From JAOTZA01 sp965224065 (GTDB taxonomy: Bacteria; Acidobacteriota; Thermoanaerobaculia; Multivoradales; JAHEKO01): DNA of 64,000 bases. The stretch covers positions 3,922,946 to 3,986,945 of the forward strand of contig CBDCYF010000005.1 of NCBI GenBank assembly GCA_965224065.1, in the 5' to 3' direction. Under the pieces are notes generated by a model. The model ran no database searches and had not been told where the DNA came from. It was given only the letters and a program-made list of their open reading frames with translations. Below, piece after piece: positions 58,365 through 64,000 of the stretch. Made by a program: the position numbers and the translations under genes. Every line of letters begins with the position of its first letter. The first letter of the stretch is position 1.

Positions 58365-59804
58365 CTACTGGACATAGCCCAGCGCCCGCAGCGTCTCGAG
58401 ATCGGTCTCGGACGCGGCCGGCCCGGCCGGCGTCTCGGCCCCGAAGCGAGTCAAGTAGTCCTCCGCGAGCAGACGCCGATGCTCGCGGACACAGCCGTCA
58501 AAAGCCGCGATCCCGGCGGCGGTTCCCGCGAGGTCATTCTGCTCGGTCGGATCGGCCTCGAGGTCAAACCAGGAGAGTTTGCCGTCGGCGGCGATCTTGA
58601 GCTTGTACCGTCCACAGTAGACGACGTGCTGGTCGACGACCCGCTCGGCGAGGCGCGGATATTTGGCAGCCATCTTGAGGTTGGTCCGCCGGCCTTCCTC
58701 GCGGAAATAGCTGCGGTAGTCCGCGACCACCGGTTGATCGGTCCGGTCCAGCCCGGGAGCGGCGGCCAGATGCTCGGGTCTCGCGACGCCCAGCCAGTCG
58801 AGAAGAGTCGGTGTTACCGCGACCAGGCTGCGGCGGCCCGGCAGGCGCCGGCCGGCCCGCTCGTCACCCGGCCGGCGCACCAGAAGCGGTACCGCGAGCT
58901 GTTCCTCCCACATACTGATCGAATGACCGATCTCCGGGTGGTCGCCCAGCCCCTCGCCGTGGTCCGAGGTCATCACCAGCAGGGTCTCGTCGGCCATCCC
59001 GTGCTCGTTCAACTGCGAAACGAGCTCCCGGGCGGCGTCGTCGAGCGCGCGGACGGCCGCGTCGTAGGCGGCTCGGTGGCGAGCTTCGAGCTCGGCATCA
59101 AACGCCCTGCGGCCGTCGTTGATCTCCCACTTGATCCGCGCGTTGCGGACCGGCGCGAGACCCTCGGCGCCGAAGGCTTCGCCGTGCCGGGAGGTGTTGA
59201 AGGGGATGTGGGCGTCCATCAGATTGACAAAGGCAAAGAGACGGCAGCCCCGGTTCTTGGCCTGGGCCAGAACGTCGCGCAGCTCACCGAGGATCTTGGG
59301 CGTTTTCTCCGGCCAGTCGCCCGGGATGACCCGGAAGTCGTCGAACCCCTGGTCGAGACCCGTCTTGGGGCCCGCCAGGGGATTGGCGGAGAGCGCGTGT
59401 GTACAGAAGCCCTCGGCCGAGAGCATCTCGGCCAGAGTCTCGAACTCGTCGCGCAGCCGCATACTGCCCCATTGGGCGCGATGATCGGCTGGGAGCAGGC
59501 CGGTAAAAAGGGATGCGTGGCTCGGCACGGTCCACGAGCCGGGGGCCTTGGCGTCCAGAAAAACGATCGACTCCGCCGCCAGCTCCTCCAAAAAGGGAGT
59601 GGTGGGTTTGTCGTAGCCGTAGAGCGAGGTGCGGTCCGCCCGCAGCGTGTCAAAGACCACCAGCACGAGGTGGCGCGGGCCGGAGGAGCCCGCGCAGCTC
59701 GCCAGAACCGGCAGCGCGATCAGGGCGACCGCTAAAAGCGTTTGCGGGATCGACGGGCCGCGGCCATGGGCTCGGCAGGCCCGTTGTTTCCGGATGGAGC
59801 GCAT
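58365..59804 (-). CDS. Sulfatase-fold hydrolase, lipoprotein
   Basis: 479 residues from ATG 59804, with lipobox (ALPVLASC). LVVFDTLRADRTSLYGYDK is the first metal site and LVMTSDHGEGLGDHPEIGHS the second. At the place of the CxPSR formylglycine motif the sequence reads SWTVPSHASLFTG, so the usual Cys/Ser and Arg are absent. It may hydrolyse phosphate rather than sulfate esters, or be a surface phosphodiesterase. The two sulfatase-fold genes 59818 and 58365 run in tandem 13 bp apart and presumably arose by duplication. Confidence 0.87.
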   Translation of the reverse strand: MRSIRKQRACRAHGRGPSIPQTLLAVALIALPVLASCAGSSGPRHLVLVVFDTLRADRTSLYGYDKPTTPFLEELAAESIVFLDAKAPGSWTVPSHASLFTGLLPADHRAQWGSMRLRDEFETLAEMLSAEGFCTHALSANPLAGPKTGLDQGFDDFRVIPGDWPEKTPKILGELRDVLAQAKNRGCRLFAFVNLMDAHIPFNTSRHGEAFGAEGLAPVRNARIKWEINDGRRAFDAELEARHRAAYDAAVRALDDAARELVSQLNEHGMADETLLVMTSDHGEGLGDHPEIGHSISMWEEQLAVPLLVRRPGDERAGRRLPGRRSLVAVTPTLLDWLGVARPEHLAAAPGLDRTDQPVVADYRSYFREEGRRTNLKMAAKYPRLAERVVDQHVVYCGRYKLKIAADGKLSWFDLEADPTEQNDLAGTAAGIAAFDGCVREHRRLLAEDYLTRFGAETPAGPAASETDLETLRALGYVQ

Positions 59805-59817
59805 CCGCGGTCGGACT

Positions 59818-61158
59818 CTACTGGAGGTAGCCGAGCGCCTTGAGGTCGTCGAGCGTCTTTCCGGTCGGCGCGACCTGCGGCGCCGTGATTCTCTCCCGAG
59901 CCGCGATCGCATCTTCGAGCGCCGTCCGGAGCCGGACGACTTCGTCGTGATGATTCATCGCGGTATCCCATTGCTCGCCCGCGTCGCTCTCGAGATCGAA
60001 GAGACGGCCGCGGTAGAGCTTCCATTTCGGAGTTCGCACCGAGGCGATGTCGCGGGCCGCCCTGCGGTCCATGCGGCTGATCGCGACGAGGTCGGGCGTA
60101 TCTTCCCGCCGAGCGGCGAGGGGCGTGAGGTCGACGCCCAGAAACTGCTCGGGCGCCTCGATGCCGGCGACCGCCAGCAGGGTCGGCGCGATGTCGATGC
60201 TGCGGGTCTGGACGGCGACCGTCGAGCCGGCGAGCCGGTTCTTCGGGTACTTGACGATGAGCGGCACGTGCAGCAGCTCGTCAAAGAGCGAGTGTGAATG
60301 CCAACCGACCCGGCCGTGCTCGCCAAATTCCTCGCCGTGGTCCGAGGTGAGCACGATCAGGGTGTCGTCGTAAAGCGCGTGCTCCTCGAGATAGCCGACC
60401 AACTCCGCAAAGCCGTCGTCCATCGAGCGAATCTCGGCATCGTAGGTGGCGATGATGTGCGCCAGGTCCGAAGAATCGATCTCCCGGTCTTTCTGGTTGA
60501 TCTCCCGCAGGATGTCGACCGAGATCTCGTCCGGCAGCGGGCCGTTGTACTCGGGGTCGTCAAACAGCTCGAGATAGCCGGCATCGGGCGCGTAGGGATG
60601 ATGGGTTTCGTACGTGTGGAGAAAAAGAAAAAAGGGTCCGGACTCCGTCTGCCGGTTGTGCTCGGCAAGCCACTGGGTGGCTTTGGTGGTCACGTCGGCA
60701 AAGCTCTGCGTTCCCGGCTGCTCGTAGGAGCCAAAGCCCTGGTCGAGACCAAAGAGTTTGTCCATTTGCCCACCCCCGGTGATTGCGGCTGTGGCGTAAC
60801 CGTGGTTCTCCAGCACTTCGGTCACGCTGATCACCTCGTCGGGCATCCGCGTGCGCGCGTCCCAGGAGGCCTGATGGTGAAAGGGCAGCAGCGAGCTCAA
60901 GATCGATGCGTGCGAGTGGAGAGTGGACGGCGCGTGAGCGATCGCCTTCTCGAAAAGCACGGCGTCTCCCCGAAACGTGTCGATGGCCGGCGATGTTGGA
61001 CGGGGGTAGCCGTAGCACCCCAGGTGGTCGGCCCGCAGCGTGTCGATCGAGATCAGGATGATGTTGACGTCCGGCGCGCTTCCGGGTCCGCCTGCGGTGC
61101 CACAGGCTAAGAGGCCACCGGCGCAGACCACGGACGCGACCGTCTTGGAAAACCGCAT
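59818..61158 (-). CDS. Sulfatase-fold hydrolase, lipoprotein
   Basis: 446 residues from ATG 61158, with lipobox (CAGGLLAC). IILISIDTLRADHLGCYGYP and IVLTSDHGEEFGEHGRVGWH are the metal-binding motifs. The catalytic-loop region reads HAPSTLHSHASILSS, again without a formylglycine motif. It leads a run of three AlkP-superfamily genes on the minus strand (59818, 58365, 55930) next to an ECF sigma factor gene. Confidence 0.87.
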   Translation of the reverse strand: MRFSKTVASVVCAGGLLACGTAGGPGSAPDVNIILISIDTLRADHLGCYGYPRPTSPAIDTFRGDAVLFEKAIAHAPSTLHSHASILSSLLPFHHQASWDARTRMPDEVISVTEVLENHGYATAAITGGGQMDKLFGLDQGFGSYEQPGTQSFADVTTKATQWLAEHNRQTESGPFFLFLHTYETHHPYAPDAGYLELFDDPEYNGPLPDEISVDILREINQKDREIDSSDLAHIIATYDAEIRSMDDGFAELVGYLEEHALYDDTLIVLTSDHGEEFGEHGRVGWHSHSLFDELLHVPLIVKYPKNRLAGSTVAVQTRSIDIAPTLLAVAGIEAPEQFLGVDLTPLAARREDTPDLVAISRMDRRAARDIASVRTPKWKLYRGRLFDLESDAGEQWDTAMNHHDEVVRLRTALEDAIAARERITAPQVAPTGKTLDDLKALGYLQ

Positions 61159-61222
61159 GAGCAAGAAATTGCCGTTGTCGATCGAGCCGCGACGGCGGGA
61201 GACTAGCACAGCGTCCGGGTTG

Positions 61223-61783
61223 TTAGTGCACGCTGGACGCGCGCTGCGACGAAGAGTCGGCGGGGCCGCTGATCAGCCCGCATCCGAGCAGCCGGCGGCT
61301 GAGAGCGGCCAGGCAGCGCTCGGTCGCCTTGTAGATGCTGCCCTGGCGGTAGCCGAGGCGCCGCGCGGTTTCTTTGGGTTTGCAGCCCACGTGGTAGCGA
61401 AGACGCAGAATCGAGCGGCAACGCCCCGGCAGTTGGCTGAGCAGCGCGTCGAGATCGCGGGCCAGGTCGGCTTTCTCCTGGGCCGGGTTTTCGGGCTCGG
61501 CCAGCGATTCGAGCAGCGCCGTATCGACCGACTCGTAGAGCGCCGTCCGGCGTTTCCGCCAGTAGAGAAGGCAGAGGTTGCGGAGCGTACCAGCGGCCCA
61601 AGCGTGGGGGTTGCGAACCGATTTTCGCTTGTGCAAAAAGGTAATCAGGGCTTGCTGCATCAGATCCTCGCTGTCCTGAACCGGGATGCGGTAGCGGGCG
61701 AAGATCTGGCTGGCTGTCGGCTTGAGCTCGGCGTACAGCTGCTCAACGGAAGGCTTGGGAGATGGGCCGTTGACAGTTGCCAT
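61223..61783 (-). CDS. ECF-type RNA polymerase sigma factor
   Basis: 186 residues. Region 2 is at about 20-90 (YRIPVQDSEDLMQQALITFL, NPHAWAAGTLRNLCLLYWRK). Region 4 is at about 110-165 (LPGRCRSILRLRYHVGCKPK, YRQGSIYKATERCLAAL). No anti-sigma gene is adjacent. It reads in the same direction as the three AlkP-family genes behind it and may drive them (inference). A TAATAT hexamer 30 bp before the ATG on the minus strand is a possible -10. Confidence 0.9.
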   Translation of the reverse strand: MATVNGPSPKPSVEQLYAELKPTASQIFARYRIPVQDSEDLMQQALITFLHKRKSVRNPHAWAAGTLRNLCLLYWRKRRTALYESVDTALLESLAEPENPAQEKADLARDLDALLSQLPGRCRSILRLRYHVGCKPKETARRLGYRQGSIYKATERCLAALSRRLLGCGLISGPADSSSQRASSVH

Positions 61784-61943
61784 GCAAGGACCCTTGAAGC
61801 CATATTACGGTAGCACAAACGACTATCGGCAAAGCCCATCGACCTCTCGGAAGGCTGCTGTTTGACCGGGCGGGCGTCCGTAGGGCCGGTGCTATCATCG
61901 CCGCGGTTTTCGGACCTTACGAGACAAGATTGGGGATCGGACG

Positions 61944-64000
61944 GTGTTTGTGTCCAGCTATCGGAACAGGTTGACCGCTGCAGTCGCCCTATGGTTTGCC
62001 GCCGCGCTGCCGTTTTCGGTCCCGTCCGGCGCGCAGCCGGCCCCGGTCGAGATCGAGGAGGTGGCCCTCCAGAGTGATGCCGCCACGGCACGAATCGACG
62101 TGCGCGCCACCGGCGAGGTCGGGTGGCGCAGCAATGTCGACGAAGACGGACGCTTGATTGTCGAGCTCCCCCGGACCGTGCCGGGACCGCGCGCGGTCAG
62201 CACCGCTTCGGCGACCGGTCTGGTGGAGACGGTGGACGTCGGCTTCGCGGTTCCCGGTGGTGTTCCCACGACCCGGTTGGTGGTGGCCGCAAGAGAGCCG
62301 TTTGCTTTCGACGTCGAGCGTGTCGGTGGCCGGCTGAGCCTGCTTCTCCAGTCGGGAACGGCTGGCGAGTCGGTCTCCGGAGCCAGAGCGGCCATCGCCG
62401 TGGCGTCCGGCGACGCCACCCCCACGGCCCCGCGTGAGGACGTTGCGTCCGAGTCTCGAGTCGAAGAGTTGAGCGAGAGCTTGGCCCAGAGTCGGGCGCG
62501 CGAGGAAGAGCTGGGGCGACGGCTCGAAGAGGCGCAGGGAGAGATTTCGCGCTTTCGCGAGCGAGCCGCCGAGCTGCATTCCGACCGGCTCGAGCTGGTG
62601 GCCGAGCTTCGCCAGGCCCAGGAAGAGCTGGCACGAAGGCCGGAGTCGTCAGTAGCAGGGGCCGACGCGGACGAGGCGAGATCCGGTGAGCTTGAGGTCG
62701 AGCTGGCCCGGGCGCGGAGCGAGATTGAGGCTGCCGGACGGGCTCGGCAGCAAGCCGACGCCCGGATTACCGAGCTCGAGAGCCTGCTCGCTGCGGAAGG
62801 TGGGTCGGAGGAACGCCTGACCGAGCTCGAGCGACGTTTGGCGGCGGCGCAAACGGAGGCTCAGCGGGCCTCGGCCGAGCTCGAGCGCGTCTCCCGGCTG
62901 CTGGCCGACGAGCGGGCCGCGTCGTCCGAGGTGGTGGCCCGTCTGCAGCAACTGGAGGTGGAGCGGCGGCAAGGCGCCCAAGAGATCGAGAGTCGCCGCG
63001 CGGCGCTGGCGTCAAGCGAGACCGAGACATCCAGGCTGTCGAGGCTTCTCGAACAGGCGCCGCGGCTTCTCGCTGCGGAGCGTTTCACGGTGCGTTCGGA
63101 AGTCGAGCCCTGTTTGAACTTGCGCGCCGGCCCCGGACCGGACGAGGTCTCGCTGGACTGTCTGAGCCCGGCTACCGAGGTCGTGGTGAAGGACGTCCGC
63201 GCCGAGTGGTTCAGGGTCCAACTGGCCGACAGCCGCGAGGGCTGGTTGGCGCGCCGGTTTCTCGAGCCGGCCCACCAGAGCCGGCTGGCGGCAACCGAAA
63301 GAGAACAGGCCGACACCGACGCGGTGTTGGAAGCCCTGCGAAAAGACAAGGCGGCACTGGAGTCCGATTTGACGAGCGCGCGCGAGCGGATCGGCTCGCT
63401 CGAGCGGGATCGGAGCGAGCTTGCGGAGCTGCGGTCCGCCGGTTCGGCCGAGGCGGATGAGCTGCGCCGGGATCTCGCAGAAGTTCGCAGCCGTCTGGAG
63501 AACGAGACCCGGGCCGTGGCCGCTTTGCGCGGGGAATTGGAGCGGGCCCGCGAAGAAAAGCAACAACAGCTCGATGAACAGCGGGCGAGGCGGGCCCAAG
63601 CGGTCGCCCTGGCCGGTCCGGTCGCCGTTGCGTCATCGGCCGAGCCCTGTCTGAGCCTGCGTCCGGCGCCATCGACCGCGGATCAACCCGTGGACTGTCT
63701 TCCGCCCGGGACCCGTGTCACACCGGTCGACACGCTTCCCGACTGGGTCTCCGTCCGTCTCGACGACGGACGGCAGGGGTGGCTGGCGGCCGCCTATCTG
63801 GAGGGCGGATCGGCGCGCGAGCTGAGAGAGGCGCGGGCGGCGGCCGGCCGAGCGGAAACGGCTGCCGCCGATGCCGACCGCCGCTCGGCCGGGGCAACCG
63901 CGGCGCGGCAGCGCGCCGACGCGGAAGCACAGCGGCTGGCCGATGCCCTGGGAACGGCACGCGCGGAGACCGAGACGATGAGGACTCAGTTTGGCGAGCG
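61944..64000 (+). CDS. AMIN/coiled-coil/SH3b envelope protein (3' end beyond window)
   Basis: At least 685 residues from GTG 61944, open to the window edge. A signal peptide (AAVALWFAAALPFSVPSGA) is followed by an AMIN-like beta domain at about 33-135 (ARIDVRATGEVGWRSNVDED). Coiled coils of charged heptads follow at about 170-370. A first SH3b domain is at about 385-440 (CLNLRAGPGPDEVSLDCLSP, WLARRFLE). More coiled coil and a second SH3b follow at about 560-620 (EPCLSLRPAPSTADQPVDCL), then coiled coil again. It may hold peptidoglycan to another envelope layer, as AMIN and SH3b domains both bind wall material. Reads divergently from the sigma factor. Confidence 0.75.
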   Translation, partial: MFVSSYRNRLTAAVALWFAAALPFSVPSGAQPAPVEIEEVALQSDAATARIDVRATGEVGWRSNVDEDGRLIVELPRTVPGPRAVSTASATGLVETVDVGFAVPGGVPTTRLVVAAREPFAFDVERVGGRLSLLLQSGTAGESVSGARAAIAVASGDATPTAPREDVASESRVEELSESLAQSRAREEELGRRLEEAQGEISRFRERAAELHSDRLELVAELRQAQEELARRPESSVAGADADEARSGELEVELARARSEIEAAGRARQQADARITELESLLAAEGGSEERLTELERRLAAAQTEAQRASAELERVSRLLADERAASSEVVARLQQLEVERRQGAQEIESRRAALASSETETSRLSRLLEQAPRLLAAERFTVRSEVEPCLNLRAGPGPDEVSLDCLSPATEVVVKDVRAEWFRVQLADSREGWLARRFLEPAHQSRLAATEREQADTDAVLEALRKDKAALESDLTSARERIGSLERDRSELAELRSAGSAEADELRRDLAEVRSRLENETRAVAALRGELERAREEKQQQLDEQRARRAQAVALAGPVAVASSAEPCLSLRPAPSTADQPVDCLPPGTRVTPVDTLPDWVSVRLDDGRQGWLAAAYLEGGSARELREARAAAGRAETAAADADRRSAGATAARQRADAEAQRLADALGTARAETETMRTQFGE

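Noticed and set aside
58479..59735. 418-codon plus-strand open frame
   Set aside because: Shadow of the sulfatase-fold gene on the minus strand.

Overview
The window is GC-rich, densely coded bacterial chromosome with Gram-negative features: lipoprotein signal peptides, periplasmic binding proteins and a probable outer-membrane beta-barrel protein. The gene content points to an uncultured-type Acidobacteriota lineage (Thermoanaerobaculia/Holophagae-like). That content includes a TatT/DctP/fused DctQ-DctM TRAP transporter, a MoxR-DUF58-transglutaminase cluster, an aroDE-trpEGDCFBA block, a DUF177-rpmF-plsX-fab block and many alkaline-phosphatase-superfamily enzymes. The taxonomic call is inference from gene content only. 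I see no rRNA, tRNA, CRISPR array, prophage or plasmid functions.

Layout: (1) 1-690, 3' part of a membrane-anchored PP2C/SpoIIE-type phosphatase. (2) 849-4623, TRAP transporter operon tatT-dctP-dctQM. (3) 4643-9340, an Smr protein, an RHH-Doc toxin-antitoxin pair, a large secreted/outer-membrane protein and a VapBC pair. (4) 9410-13544, an NhaC antiporter with a periplasmic N-terminal domain, recA, and divergent murB. (5) 13691-18397, lipoprotein-MoxR-DUF58-transglutaminase operon. (6) 18398-19387, a REP-associated tyrosine transposase between inverted REP modules. (7) 19388-25799, an exopolysaccharide operon on the minus strand (four GT4 glycosyltransferases, then the priming sugar-phosphate transferase). 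(8) 25878-32093, DUF177-rpmF-plsX-fabH-fabD-fabG-acpP-fabF, the fatty acid initiation and elongation block. (9) 32094-36614, REP copies, a duplicated small secreted/lipoprotein pair, NudI-like Nudix, an MGMT-fold protein, small membrane proteins and a CHAD protein. (10) 36659-41142, a DPP-IV-like peptidase, a membrane Fe-S oxidoreductase and a NrtS-like protein. (11) 41191-49976, fused aroDE, all seven trp genes and an alpha/beta hydrolase, mostly joined by 4-8 bp overlaps. (12) 50148-54348, a DUF2235 hydrolase, a sodium symporter with a 31-residue companion peptide, PspC and a small unknown. (13) 54365-61783, a CRP-type site and a terminator, then four AlkP-superfamily proteins and an ECF sigma factor. 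(14) 61944-64000, 5' part of a long AMIN/coiled-coil/SH3b protein.

The most unusual signals are listed next. A perfect TGTGA-N6-TCACA site sits at class II geometry ahead of an intrinsic terminator that ends one base before a start codon. Two genes have no ATG/GTG/TTG that could give a complete N-terminus, and both fit a CTG start overlapping or abutting the previous gene's stop. A RAYT gene lies between inverted copies of its probable REP module, with further copies at 30 and 32 kb. A second REP-type palindrome supplies the stop codons of both genes beside it. A MetS-like 31-residue peptide gene overlaps the stop codon of its transporter.
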